Shown in pieces: positions 1 through 11,280 of a stretch of 64,000 nucleotides of DNA (within the stretch, counting starts at the first letter, position 1; each line of letters begins with the position of its first letter). The position numbers and the translations under genes were made by a program. The stretch comes from Pegoplata infirma (lineage: Eukaryota > Arthropoda > Insecta > Diptera > Anthomyiidae), in the NCBI GenBank assembly GCA_963921195.1, contig OY992537.1, forward strand, positions 146,702,275 to 146,766,274, read 5' to 3'. The notes below the pieces were generated by a model. The model searched no databases, was not told where the DNA came from, and saw only the letters and a list, made by a program, of their open reading frames with translations.

Positions 1-676
1 ATCGTTAGCACTAAGTTCCTTGTTTTGTACGTTTTTTATTTCTATGTTTTTGTTAAGTAGTTGTTGTTCCAATGTAATTACTTTGTTTTCAATACTTTGT
101 ATACGAACATCTTTTTGAATATTTTGTGCTTTCAGTTCATTGACCTGAGTTGCTAAACTTGCCATAGTCTCTGTAAGTTTTGTAAGAGCATTTGTCATGT
201 CTTCTCTTAATAAATTATTTGATGTAGTAATAGTTGAAGTTAGCTGATCTATACTTCCTATAATACCCTTCATATCCGATTTGATCTCCGTCATATTATT
301 TTGAAGCAAACATACATTTGTACTTACAGAGCTCAACGATAGTGAGTCTTTTTTATTTTTTTTTGCATTAGGGTTATCATCAGCATCATCAACATCCTCA
401 TCTCTCTGTTGATTGTTTTGTTGTACTTCGATTACCATTTCTCTGTTCATATAGTTTGGTGACTTGCTTCCTTCCCTGCAGTTACGACATTTCCATGCTT
501 TTTTTTTTTTCAATGTTCATGGAAGAGTACGTAGACTCCGATACAGTGGAGCAAGGGGAGAAGTGGTATTTACAACCACATTGGTAACATTTAACATGAT
601 CCCCAGTAAGAGGCAATGTTTTTTTGCAGTGAGTGCAGTAAGTTTCAACTACTGTTAAATAATTTTTTTGACTCAT
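1..676 (-). pseudogene. CR1-like LINE ORF1, N-terminal part (PHD-like zinc finger plus coiled coil), runs off the left edge
   Basis: The ATG lies at 674-676 on the minus strand. Residues C14, C17, C30, C33, H38 and C42, followed by a W-K-C-x2-C motif after the A-run, form a PHD-like finger, which is typical of ORF1 in CR1-group LINEs. Further on come an acidic/lysine stretch and a long coiled-coil-like region that continues past base 1. ORF1 proteins of this group bind nucleic acid and accompany the LINE RNA. The run of 12 T at 499-510 (A on the coding strand) shifts the frame: with 11 A the finger would read through into W-K-C-R-N-C, so this copy carries a one-base slip. The sequence past base 1 is not available. 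It may belong to the same family as the LINE at 55173-58950, but the parts seen do not overlap. Confidence 0.7.
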
Positions 677-925
677 TTTAAGAGTTTTTGTTGGTTTTGT
701 TTTTTTTAAATTTTGTTTTATTTAAATCAAAATATTTTTTATTTGCAAAAAATCACAAATTTATAATAATTATTTTATTTTTTGACACAGATTTGTGTAG
801 CTTTTTTTTACGATTTTTTTTTTGGATAGTTTGCGATATTTTTTTTTTAGGTAATTTCACAACTTTTCTATGATTTTACGGAGCACTCAGAAAAACACGT
901 CTACTTGCAATGAATACACTATACA
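677..925 (-). other. LINE 5' leader and junction with the gypsy gag remnant
   Basis: T-rich sequence on the plus strand between the LINE ORF1 start and the end of the gag-like frame. It should hold the LINE 5' UTR and the point where the LINE joined the older gypsy element. Both elements lie on the minus strand. I cannot place the exact junction because the target duplication lies outside the window. Confidence 0.35.
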
Positions 926-1309
926 CTATATAGGTAAAGTTGTATTCACAGGTAAGTTAGTATGAGCCGATGCATCCGAGTCATTCCTAAGGTTCATGGT
1001 CTGAAACATCGACCTTAATTCCGAGGAAATTAAATTGGACATTTCCACTCGGAATGAATCAAACGATTCAGATATTATCTGTCTAGTTCTAGAATCGTTG
1101 TTACGATCCCTTTCTGGACGATTACTCGATTGAACATTGTCGTTCTGAGTACGCGGTCTACCTTTTGATCGGGTACCCTGTGAAACTGGTCCACCCCAAG
1201 CACCTTGTGCTTCCCGGTCCTCATTATCCGTCCCTAAATTAACAGTAAAACTGACATTAGCAGGTTGGTATAAATTTAATAAATTTTCTTGGCTTCTTGT
1301 CAAAACCAT
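926..1309 (-). pseudogene. Ty3/gypsy-type gag, N-terminal fragment
   Basis: A 127-codon frame begins MVLTRSQ and contains a charged, low-complexity stretch followed by a short helical segment rich in Ser, Met and Leu. No zinc knuckle is present, so this is only the start of the protein. The main support for calling it gag is position: it lies 0.7 kb downstream of a primer binding site and probable LTR on the same strand. The frame ends at a TAG just before the LINE sequence starts, consistent with truncation by that insertion. A host coding fragment is possible but less likely. Confidence 0.5.
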
Positions 1310-1990
1310 TTTGAAACAAACAAATTACAAAAACACGAAACGTTAATATATCTATTTTCCACTACTCCATATAAGTTAACTCAACAAGGTATCTAACAAC
1401 CTAAATTCCACCATCAACAAAAAAAATAATAAATAAAAGAGGTTGTTAAGAGATTCGGATGAGTACCCCAAAAACCATAAAATAGTTTAAAACACAAATC
1501 TCCAAACCAAATTCCCAAAACGATAGATATTTAAAGAATTTATTTGATTCTTTTATGAGAGTAAGTAACCGATCAGTTTGCCTCAGAAACTAATATCTCA
1601 ATCATAATCTAAACCAAACAGTCCAATTTTGCAAAACGAAAAAACTAAACCCGAAATAAAAAAAATATTTTGTGCAATTTACGTGAGTAGCATCTCGAAA
1701 TTCGCTCATGATGAAAATTCTCCAACGAATACAATTACACGCCAAAGGCGAAATAGTTGATCTCTCATCACACTTGGTATAGCTATCAAAAATGACAATC
1801 TTAAGTCCAGAACAGTTTATGAAAGCCAATAGAAATGGTAAAACCAAAAAAAAATATTACAAAAGAATTGAAGGTAATTAAAATCACTGATGAAAAGAAA
1901 ATTATGAAACCTCAACATGGATGGAAAATGAGAAAAAAGTTAAAACCTTTAATACTGCAGGTATCAGCCTAAGCAGAAACAACTGTTGAG

Positions 1991-2008
1991 GCCCCACGTT
2001 GGGCGCCA
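1991..2008 (-). other. Primer binding site complementary to tRNA-Lys(CUU)
   Basis: The plus strand reads GCCCCACGTTGGGCGCCA, which matches the 3' end of Drosophila tRNA-Lys(CUU) including the added CCA. The minus strand is therefore an 18-base primer binding site for reverse transcription and sets the orientation of the element. Confidence 0.8.
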
Positions 2009-2017
2009 TTTATTTTA

Positions 2018-2446
2018 TGTAACGACTCTTTTACCGAAGTCCCATCTACTAGGAAACCATGCTACCTCTGTGACCGGCCGTGCTCATGGAAAATGGGGTG
2101 AAGATCTTGTTAACCTAGTAGACGGAGTCAGCTACCATAAACATAAAACTTATTAGGTAGCTTCAAAAACCCCGAAGACCAATTACCTTCATAGATATAG
2201 ACGAAAAATAATAAGATAGGAGAAGAAGGGAAAGGAAACTGATGTGGAATTTAAGTGGGAAGAGGATGTAGATGTTGATATCCTCCTCCTGGTCTATACC
2301 CTCCCAACCAATTGCTATCTGTTATCAAAATTGTAAGATAGCCCGATAGTTCCCTAAGCTGAGTTACTTATATGTTTCGTGGAATGATGAAACCCAATTT
2401 AAACTTTCATTTTTAAATATTAAACAAAAGAAAAGAACGCCTTACA
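2018..2446 (-). repeat. Probable LTR of the left gypsy element
   Basis: On the plus strand the segment starts TGTAACG and ends CCTTACA, giving short TGTAA/TTACA inverted ends next to the primer binding site (nine bases between). It is about 430 bp. The outer end is a best guess from the short inverted repeat, and no second LTR lies in the window to confirm it. Confidence 0.4.
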
Positions 2447-3853
2447 CAAACTAATTATATTTATACACATATTTATAAACTAAAATCGCGGATAGAAACA
2501 AGCAGTTGACATATATAGAAAACAACAAAAAAAAACTAATTCTTTAAAATATCATTAGGTTATCGATTTTTCCCCCGATAATATTTGGTTTAAGATAAAA
2601 AAAAATATTAAAACTAAATCTAAATCTTAAATGTGAAATGTAAAAGTTGAATTTGAGGGTAGAGAAACCAAAAAGTTAATATAAAATTAATAATTAGTGA
2701 AATGAAAATATATTCTGATAACTTTAATTTGGTATCGAAATTTTATTATTATCGATTTTTTCGAGAGTTTAGTGTTGCATCTCAAAATTTGGAAAATATT
2801 TATTGCAATTTAAATGTATTAAAAATCTTGAAAATTTTGTTAAGTGTATAAAAAAAAAATTATTTAAAAATGTTCACTCACCCTTTTACAATCCCACGAG
2901 GACTCCAGGCCTGATGTCGAAGATGAAAACGTAGATAATGGCGGTACTTTGGTTATAAGTGTAAATGAAATGAGAGTGTGTAGACTGATTAAATTTTGAA
3001 AAATGTCGAAATGAAATTTAGTGTTTAAAAGCCGAAATGATAACCCGATAACCAAATTAATTAATTAAAAAAAATAATTAAAACAAAAAAATAATTGATA
3101 ATTGATAAAATTAATGTAATCGATAAAAAAAATAATTAAAGATTTATTGATCCCCAAATTAATTAGCAAAACTTACTCAATAACAGAAATCAATTAGTCC
3201 CAATTAATCGATAACACAAATTAAAAAAAAAAAAATTGATAAAAAAAAATTAATTGCTGAAGAAAAATTAACCGATTAAAAAAAATTAAAAAAAAATTAA
3301 TCGATAAAAATCTGATTATTAAAAGTTAATGGATAACAACTCAATATTATTTAAAAAAAACCCAAAAAAAATAAAATAAAATCAAAAAAAAAAATTAATG
3401 GTTAGTCTGATAACGATTATCGAAGTTATCGATATCAGATTTAGTAACGGTTGAAAATTATTTATACAACCTGTTCAAATTACGACTTGTCAAATTGACA
3501 ATGTCAACTATGAAAACGTTAATCCGAATTCAAGTTCGAAATCGATAACTTTTAAATCACGATATCGATTATCGACGTTATTGCAATAAACGATGTAAAT
3601 GTATGGTTGTTCCCGATACCAATCCCTAAATTTTCCAAAGTCAATTCTTAACGACCAGGATTGTTAACATTGATATTGATTATCGCCGATGCCGGTTGTT
3701 ATCGACGCCGATATCGATAATAAATTGTCAAGAAAACTATTTCACGATTATGGATTACTGGTAATCTCCGTCTGATGACCCAGAATATCTGTGGTTTCCT
3801 ATGAATGATGTCGGCGTTGTAATATATTCTAGCGATCCTTTCAGGAAATGATG
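2447..3853. other. AT-rich low-complexity sequence with many ATCGAT words; no gene seen
   Basis: 2447-3045 is plain AT-rich DNA. 3046-3430 is built from TTAATTGATAA and TAATCGATAA-like words with A-runs. 3400-3730 is dense in GTTATCGATA and CGATATCGATAA palindromes. I see no coding frame with protein-like features. Confidence 0.6.
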
Positions 3854-3861
3854 GTATTGAA

Positions 3862-4761
3862 TAGAGTTTCTGAATAACCGATAAATTTAGTAACCGCGGT
3901 TTCGGTTATCAAAAATTGAATAACCGGTCGGTTTCGGTTAATTTCGGTTATCAGTAAAAATGTTATTCCGATGAAAAAACTTTATTTTTAAATAGTTTTT
4001 TATTACAGTGGAATTCAGTTTAAATTCTTATTTGGGTTTTAGGTTCCGCTTATGTCTTTTTAAAAGCTGAATTCAATTCATCTTCCAAAAATTGAGTGGT
4101 TCCTCAGAACTGGATAATTCTTCATCCACTGGATATAAAAACTTAATTTATCTCGTTAGAAAAGTAAGAATTTTAAATTAAAAAGATTTTAATTTTGTCA
4201 TTATAAACTGTATTTTAATTGAGATGAACAATCAAACAATAAGTAATCTGAAACTTCAAATGTCTAAAACGTGTCTCCATTAGATTGTTGTTTTTTCTCC
4301 GAATTGCGTAAACCAAAAATTAGGCTGAACCCAAAATTGTAAAATTTGTCGTTGGATTCATGGATATTGACAGTTATAAATCTCCTACCTCTAGTGCTTG
4401 TCCATTCATTTCAGTCGGCAAAAAAATCACCATTGACGTACTGCTGACCATCCCTTTATAAAATTGCTAACATCTTCAAACAATTTTTCTAAATGTCCCC
4501 AATGTAATGTTTAAGTGACTGCGTAGCGGAGAAATTTGGCGTATGTAGTCACAAAAGTTAATAATTATTTTTTTTTGTTGACGAAAACATAAAATATATA
4601 TGTAAATAGTTGTTAATTTAAATTACTTTTTTTAAGTGCCAAAAAATCTACAAAATTAATAAAATTCGGATAACCGAACATATATGGGACGGTTTCGGGT
4701 TCGGTTTTCGGCTTCAATAACCGCGGTTTCGGTTACGGTTTTAACCGAAACAGAAACTCTA
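3862..4761. mobile_element. hAT element A, non-autonomous (900 bp)
   Basis: The ends are an 11-bp perfect inverted repeat, TAGAGTTTCTG at 3862-3872 and CAGAAACTCTA at 4751-4761. They are flanked by an 8-bp duplication GTATTGAA at 3854-3861 and 4762-4769, the hallmark of hAT insertion. Both subterminal regions are packed with AACCGAAAC/GGTTTCGGTT words, including ACCGCGGTTTCGGTTA near each end. No transposase frame is present, so it would have depended on an autonomous relative. Confidence 0.9.
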
Positions 4762-5117
4762 GTATTGAACGGAATCATTATTTCCAAACCCAAAAAGGAC
4801 TGTCCGACCTTGAAGATTAATTAGCCTGTTAGAAACAATTCCACAAATTACTCACACTTTCCCGGACAACGAAAAAGTTGTTCCCTACCTTTTTAGTTTA
4901 GCGCCGTGCAAATTACGTTAATGAAAGTATTTATATTTTAAACTCTTTTTAGTGGCCAATAATCAAATTTATAAAATATTTTAATTTTGTTTGACAAGTT
5001 TCCGTCCACACAATTTGAAATCCAAAATATGAATGAAAATTTTTGAAAAATTTTCCAAATTTGTCGTTTCAATTTAAATAAAATTTGAATTTCGTTCTGA
5101 CAAATAAATAAACAATA

Positions 5118-5913
5118 CCCAGCAGAAATTTTGCTGAACGTTCAGCAGCTTTTGGAAGGGGAACTTGAGTAAAGGAGCGCATCCAATTGCGCTGAATTCA
5201 TGCATGATTCCCTAAGGTGATGTCCCACTTTAGAGCGCTAGTTGGATACACAGAAACAGCGCTCTTTAGATGCACTGAAATCACGTGTCTTTAGAGCGCT
5301 GATTTAAGCAGAATAAAGATGCTGTAAATTCATGTATCTTTTTAGCGCTGATTTAAGCAGATTAAAGATGCAGTGAATTCATGTATCTTTGTAGAGCTGA
5401 TTTAAGCAGAATAAAGATGCTGTAAATTCAAAGTTGAAATCAAATAACTAAAATTTAAAAAAATATAACAAAAAAATTCATTCGTTTTACTTTACAAAAC
5501 TTTATTTATGTGAAACAAAATGAAAAAAAAAAAAATCGGAAGTGAACATCAAAAAAATATCGGAAATTTTCATTTTCACATTTTTTATGGGATTTTTTTT
5601 GGGAACAGCGGTCAAAGATGCTATGATTGCAGCGCTGATTAATGCGCAATAATGATGCAGTCAAATCATGTGTCTTTGTCTAAAACTCATGTTTTTTTAT
5701 TCAAAAAGTGTTAAAAATATTAAATAGGAAAGCAAGTGTAAAATTTTATCAAAAAATAATTACACATTATAAGTTTTATATAAAAAATCTTAAAAAAAAA
5801 TTTAAATTTTTTCCCCTTCCTTTTACTGCATCCCTAAGAGCGCTCGTTAGATGCGCTACGCTATGCTATAAACAGATGCTGTGTCGCCAAAATCTCGATT
5901 TATTTCTGCTGGG
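5118..5913. mobile_element. TA-flanked TIR element, CCCAGCAGAAAT termini (796 bp)
   Basis: CCCAGCAGAAAT at 5118-5129 is perfectly inverted at 5902-5913, with TA on both sides (5116-5117 and 5914-5915). The interior repeats GAGCGCT, TTTAAGCAGA and AGATGC words, with three near-tandem copies of about 50 bp at 5281-5430. No coding frame is convincing. The termini resemble those of the 2205-bp element at 36761-38965. Confidence 0.8.
5281..5430 (+). repeat. Three near-tandem ~50-bp repeats inside the TA-flanked element
   Basis: Copies start near 5291, 5342 and 5392. Each holds an AGCGCT- or GAGCT-type word, GATTTAAGCAGA and AAGATGC, then AATTCATGTATCTTT in the first two. They differ by a few substitutions and short indels. 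Confidence 0.75.
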
Positions 5914-5915
5914 TA

Positions 5916-6530
5916 CAGTGGAGCAAAATAAATATTTACAAAAAAAAATATTTTTTAAATGTAAGGTGAAACCAAAATGTGAGGTCGACCTCACAACACA
6001 TGATTACAAGTGAGCGTGATTGAAAATTAATTTTACTCACGTGGTTGTGAGTGAGTGTCACTGTGAGTGAAATAAAAAAATGGGCGTGTCAGTTACTTCC
6101 AAATCCTATTTATAATTTTTTGGTTTTGTTTGAAAAGTATGACTGTTGCTTCTTAAGCAACCCGATTGTTATGTTTTTTGATGTTTTGGAAAGCTACTTT
6201 ACTATACTTTTGTACAAAAAATTAAAAAAAATTGTTTAATGATGCACTTTCAACTTGAAGTGTAAAGAATATGACAAATTTTTCAAAAAATTCGGTTTTT
6301 TTTTTTACTTAAGCGATCGTAGCTCAGCCAATTCTTGATCGATTTTTAATGTTTTTGTTTTGTTTAAAAGGTAAGACTTATACCTTTCAAAAGAATCCAT
6401 AAAATCGGAAATCGGTTGCAAATTAACAAAGTAATAATTTTTTAAAATTGTAATTTAAGAATTGCCGTTTTTCAACACATTTGACAATAAAAAACGTACT
6501 TAACGAAGTGATCTAGAAAAACTATGAGTA
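5916..6530. other. AT-rich sequence, no gene seen
   Basis: Contains a GTGAGTGAG-rich patch near 6010-6070 and otherwise AT-rich single-copy-looking DNA. Short frames here lack recognisable protein features. Confidence 0.5.
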
Positions 6531-6532
6531 TA

Positions 6533-8605
6533 TCAGTACTCTATGGACTCTAACCAACCCGAATTTTCATATGAGAACCCCTGCATTTTTTGGTGTAGCA
6601 CAGTGTTATGGTTCCACCAGGGTTGATCTTTTTTATTTCTAGCCCTACTTAAGGGACACAATTCCTTGTTGGAGGTAATTAAAGTCCGTTCAATGACCTC
6701 AAGTGAATATTCCAGTGTGTCTATACTGTCAAATGCTAAAGATTTATCTTCCAATGATTTTGTTACAGAAGTACTAAATTGTTTCCAATTTGTTCTCCTT
6801 GGATTCCTAAAAGTCATTTCCTCCAAAGTCTCAGAAGTCTGTAATGAAAACTCTATATACTTGTGATCGGAAAAACTTACTTCATCCGAAACTTTCCAAT
6901 CCATTACCCCGCTTTTGGAACCAAAAGTCAAATCCAAAACCTCTTTTCTAGCACGTGTTTGAAAAGTTGGCTTATCACCTACGTTATAAATCGTAAAATT
7001 ATTTCCTTAAATGAAATACAGTAGATCTTTTCCTCTATCGTTGGTATCACTACTGCCCCAAAGAGTGTGATGTGAGTTTGCATCACAGCCAACTATAAAT
7101 TCTATGTCCCTAGTTTTACAGTATTCCACCAATTTTCTTACCAACGGTGGTGGTGAACCCACCCCGTCTTCACCATTAGCAAAGTAAGCGGACGTCATTA
7201 TAAAATTCTTAGTACCCTTGTTAATTTTAACCGTTGTGACATCCCTATTACAAAATTGGTTAAGAATGAAACAGCTATGATTCTTTTTTGCTAAAATGCA
7301 TGCTCTAGGTTTATTGCCATCTATTACATATCGTCGCTGCTCCGTCATGATTTGGTATGTGACATTTTTGGTTTTTTTATTGCATAAAATGAAACCTCTA
7401 TAGGTCATCCGTCTGCCCACTAAACCGTTTAGCGATATCTTGAATGGTTTAGAAATTAGCAAAAGTAGCTATGTGAAATCCATATGTAAATGTTCCAAAA
7501 AAAAAATGGTATGTGTAGTTTAAAACCAGTTTTTGTTAAGAAAACTTTTGCAAATATACACGTTTTTGCTTAAAATTTTTAACATAAGGGTTTCAGGCAT
7601 GCTTACATACTATACTAAAAAATGAAGTATGAGATCACATTTTAAAGGGAAGATGCCATTATAAAAAACCGATTTTTCGCGATTTCCTAAAAAGTTATAT
7701 GTAACTAAACAGTTTTTTTTTGCAGAAATTAAACACATACATTAGGCCCTTTTTACACAGGAAATCAGTTCTAAAAACTAATTATGGGGTTGTAAAAAAA
7801 AAACGCAAAATTAATAAAATATGAGAAAAATCGCGATTTTTACCATTTAATCGCAAACAATTTTATCCAAATTTGTATTATTATATCGTAATGAGTCTAA
7901 TCCCCATTTCCCATACCAAACAAATTTGCATTTGTAAAAGAAGATTTTTTTTAATAAAAAAAACTGCAACAAAATGTGCATAACTTTAACGATGATTTCC
8001 ATGAAAACTGTTCTATTGATCTAATAACGGACTTCACCATTGAAATTAGCATGCCCCAATTATATAGAAATGATGGTCAGATCTCATGGCACAAATTTCA
8101 GTAACATTTTTTTGAGTAAAATTTTTTCGCTAAAAAAACAAAATTCATTGAAACAACGCACTATTATCAAATTTTATAACTTAAGTTCTTTGAACAAAAA
8201 CGGTCATGTGTATAAAAAAGTCCAAAAATAAAAAAAAATAACACCAAAAAAGTTTTAACAAAATGTGTTATGTATAGTTTTTTATGTAATCCGTCAATAT
8301 CTTCGTTTTAGCTAAAAAATCATTATTTTTTTTGTGGTACACATCTATAAAATATCTTTATGTATTTAAAAGACGCATGACTCTTGTAAAATATGGCAAA
8401 ATGACAAAATAAAACGGTTTTTTTGCTCTCCTGAAAACTTCATTAAAAACACATACCAAATTACGACGGAGCAGCGACGATATAAACTATTATACGACTT
8501 ATTTTCTAGGCCCATTATGCTGGTTCCGTTGACCCACGACTCTTGGATTAGAGCTACGTCCATGTCGTAGCTATTAAGGTGGAGTATTAAATTAGATGTT
8601 GCCAC
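6533..8605 (-). pseudogene. LOA-type LINE ORF2, endonuclease region, interrupted
   Basis: The first part (8605-8481) reads ...VALIQESWVNG, the start of an APE-type endonuclease with its catalytic Glu. After the 7331-8480 insertion the frame continues from 7330 with DGNKPRACIL, then SAYFANGEDG and CDANSHHTLWGS, which match the later endonuclease motifs of LOA/I/R1-type LINEs. Removing the insertion plus one copy of TA joins the two parts in frame. A stop near 7007 and a shift then lead into a frame at 6937-6533 with DLTFGSKSG, SFSDHKYIEF and KKDQPWWN. Homology fades below about 6595. Function is lost. Confidence 0.75.
7331..8480. mobile_element. TA-flanked TIR element, TCGTCGCTGCTC termini (1150 bp)
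   Basis: The left end TCGTCGCTGCTCCGTC is inverted at the right end (8465-8480). The inverted repeat continues for about 31 bp with few mismatches, through ATTTGGTATGTG. TA flanks both sides (7329-7330, 8481-8482). The insertion splits the LINE endonuclease frame exactly. No transposase frame is present. A 251-bp relative with the same terminal 12 bases lies at 53474-53724. Confidence 0.88.
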
Positions 8606-10291
8606 GATACAATGATGCAGATTTATTTGTGTAAATTTAATTATTATTACTTACAATAGCATTCCTAGTTCGCTCCTCCATTTCCACAACAGGTCTAGCA
8701 ATGGCGCTGCTTAGTCCGACGCTAATACGAAATCCATTAAATTCTAGCCTCTTCAGCGTTTCAAAATTTACAGCCAGAATTATGCTCCTTCCCGAGCTTG
8801 TTGGTTGATCCATCCTCAAAATTTTCCATTCTGATGAAGGATACACCTGCCGGTTCTGTGCAATCAAAATGTCCAGAAGCCTATCTTTTTTCAGGTATTA
8901 CCTTAAGTTTTGCCCTATCCCAAAGTCTGTCTAGTTGTCCCACCGTCTCTCCAGTCTTGCAGTATAAAACCTTATACCCATTTCTCGTCTGAATATTACC
9001 AAAATATGGCATGGAGTCCGTGCCCGCCCGTACCAGCTCCGAAACTAAAAAAATTAGGCTACTCTCCAAAAGTTTCCAGTTTTCGTCCGTTATACGTCTG
9101 TCCGATGTTCCCTCGTCAATAATCGCAACACCTATACACCCGTCGTTATAAACATTACGTCCTAGGTCCGTCTTAGTTTTTTTCACGACTGTAATTTTTG
9201 GCGTACCGCTGTCTTTAGTCCTATCTCGCTTGCTGCAACCAGGTTCCTCGGAATTAGGGTTAAGTGACCCCTCATCTACCGAAATCGCTAACCCTTTACC
9301 ATCTTCTTCCAGAATAAGAGCAGTACTCGAATTTCCTTTAGATTTTGACAAAGGGCTGGATGCAATCAAGGTCGAATTCTGTTCTAGACCATTTTTAACC
9401 CACGAATCGGAAGAATAGCTTAGTGGCTTTTCTTTTCGAATTCGGTTCTCCCCAACTACTTCAGCTGTGGCTAAAGATAGTGGAGAGGATAGGTTAATGG
9501 TTTCCTGATTTATTTCACCTATCTTGCCTAAGACTTCGGAAGACGAGCTTAGTGGCTTGTCTTTCCGCGTAGTCATTGTATTACCTAAAGATTCGGCAGA
9601 CGAGCTAAGTGGCTTGTCATATCGCAATGTCCCTGTTTCAGCTGTGTCTAAAACTAGTGGAATTGTTAATTTATTATTTACAACAGATTCGAGTTTATCA
9701 TTACCTTCTTTTTTATCGAGGTTAGTGTCAATATCCATCTTAATTTGACTCCACTTCGATACTACTTCCCGAGCCTTCTCTAACCTTCGCTTATCGTCTA
9801 CACTCAAAAGACTACTGTCCTTTCCATCTAGCTTATTTAAAGTTTTCAAAGATTCCGTGACTTTTCGAAAAATGTCAGAATCTGCATTAGATGCGGACTC
9901 AGAAACTTTCTCTCCAGTCACTCCTACACCTTTCATAGAATCTACTAGGGAGCGATGCTCACTCCCCGCCTTTGTTGCCACTAGGGTTGCCATCCGTCCT
10001 CTTTTCCCCGGACACCGTCCTCTTTTTCAGGGCGTCCGGGGCAGTCCTACTTCTTTTTTAGAAAGTGTCCGGGGTTGTCCTACTTTTTGTACTTTTCCCC
10101 ATCAATTTTTATTATTACTTCTTAACGTTTGAATTATTGCATTGCTGTATTTTTGCTTATTAGCAGTTATGTCAACTTTTTAAGAACAAAACTCGCATAT
10201 AAATAAAAAAAAAACACTTAAAAACTCGTATATTTCGAGTAAAAAAGCACTTTATGTAGAGCGAAAATAACTACGTTGACATCACTTATTA

Positions 10292-10890
10292 CACCGTCCG
10301 ACAAAAATGAAAAAAGTCGTTGAACGCGAACTGGATAATATACGTTTGAAACTACAGACTAAATGTAGTAAAACAGCATTTACAGTTTTTAAATTCGTGA
10401 TCCTGTTTCCTTTTAAAAGGACTTCAAAGTTTTAGAGGATTAAATTTTATAAAATATTTTTTTGATATTTTTACTTGTCCTAGGATGCCACTATTGACAG
10501 CAAATGAATTTGCCCTGAATTTGCCTATTTTATTATTTTTACATATCAGGAAAAAGGAGGTAAGTTACGTCCTTTCAAAAATGTATCCTTTAATATCATT
10601 CAAAATTTTTAACAAAATATTTTGATAAAGTTTTTAAATGACTTTATTCACATCCTTTTATCCTGATATGACAAAATAGAAAAATGGATAAATTAGGGGA
10701 GATCTTCCTCTTTCATTTTCCGTCACCAGTGTCAAAGGATTACAAAATGTATCCTTTAAAACTTTGAAGTCCTTTTAAAAGGAAATAGGATCACGAAATG
10801 AAAAACTGTAAATGCAGTTGTACTCCATTTCATCTCTACTTTCAGACGTATATCATCCAGTTCATGTTTAATATTGGCTGTCGGGTAGTG
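10292..10890. mobile_element. Fold-back element with ~150-bp inverted arms, candidate 3-bp TTA duplication
   Basis: The left arm starting CACCGTCCGACA pairs with a right arm that, reverse-complemented, starts CACTACCCGACA. Pairing extends inward through GAACTGGATRATATACG, GCATTTACAGTTTTT and CCTTTTAAAAGGACTTC. TTA flanks both sides (10289-10291, 10891-10893), which would suit a PIF/Harbinger-type element. The exact ends and the superfamily are inferences. Confidence 0.6.
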
Positions 10891-10967
10891 TTATCAGCTG
10901 TTGTGTGTCTTAAAGTTTGCTCTCCGAAAAAAGATTTGTCTATCAAAAATTTCCATTTAAAAATTTT

Positions 10968-11273
10968 TAAATTTTTTTTTTTTTTTTTTCAAATACTTTA
11001 TTTTTCAGATTATTGAATCTGCCCTTTCTTGGCCTAACAATAAGTAAATAAATCTTACAATCTAACTTAAATACTAGTTACTCCTTAAGAGCCATTTTGA
11101 AGGACGGGCCTCATAATTAAATGGGCGGTAAATCTGCACGTTGCAGTCTGGTGTGCGCTCGGGTCCGAGTAAGGGCTCTCGCCAATGGATTTGGGTGGTT
11201 GTCGAGCTTTTCCTCGTATTTTAGTTTGATGGTTATAAACTCTTCTCTAACTAGCGGAATATTTAAGTCCGGA
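10968..11273 (-). mobile_element. 5'-truncated Jockey-type LINE (last ~52 codons of ORF2, 3' UTR, poly-A)
   Basis: On the minus strand 11273-11117 encodes the end of a Jockey-group ORF2, with KYEEKLDNHPNPLARALTR and LQRADLPPI before a TAA. About 120 bases of 3' UTR follow, ending with AATAAAG and a poly-A tract of roughly 20 bases (10969-10990 as T on the plus strand). This is a classic dead-on-arrival LINE copy. It lies inside hAT element B, so it arrived later. Confidence 0.8.
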
Positions 11274-11280
11274 ATATTTA

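Larger units (their letters stand above)
926..2446 (-). mobile_element. 5' end of a Ty3/gypsy LTR retrotransposon (LTR, PBS, leader, gag start)
   Basis: Reading the minus strand from 2446 downward there is a probable LTR, nine bases, a tRNA-Lys primer binding site (1991-2008), a leader of about 680 bases and the start of gag. The rest is missing, apparently replaced by the LINE at 1-925. A tRNA-Lys primer is used by several insect gypsy lineages such as Ulysses and Osvaldo (family knowledge). The lineage cannot be fixed without pol. Confidence 0.6.

Noticed and set aside
5708..6013. 101-codon plus frame
   Set aside because: Crosses the right end of the TIR element at 5913 into flanking DNA; lysine/phenylalanine-rich, not protein-like.
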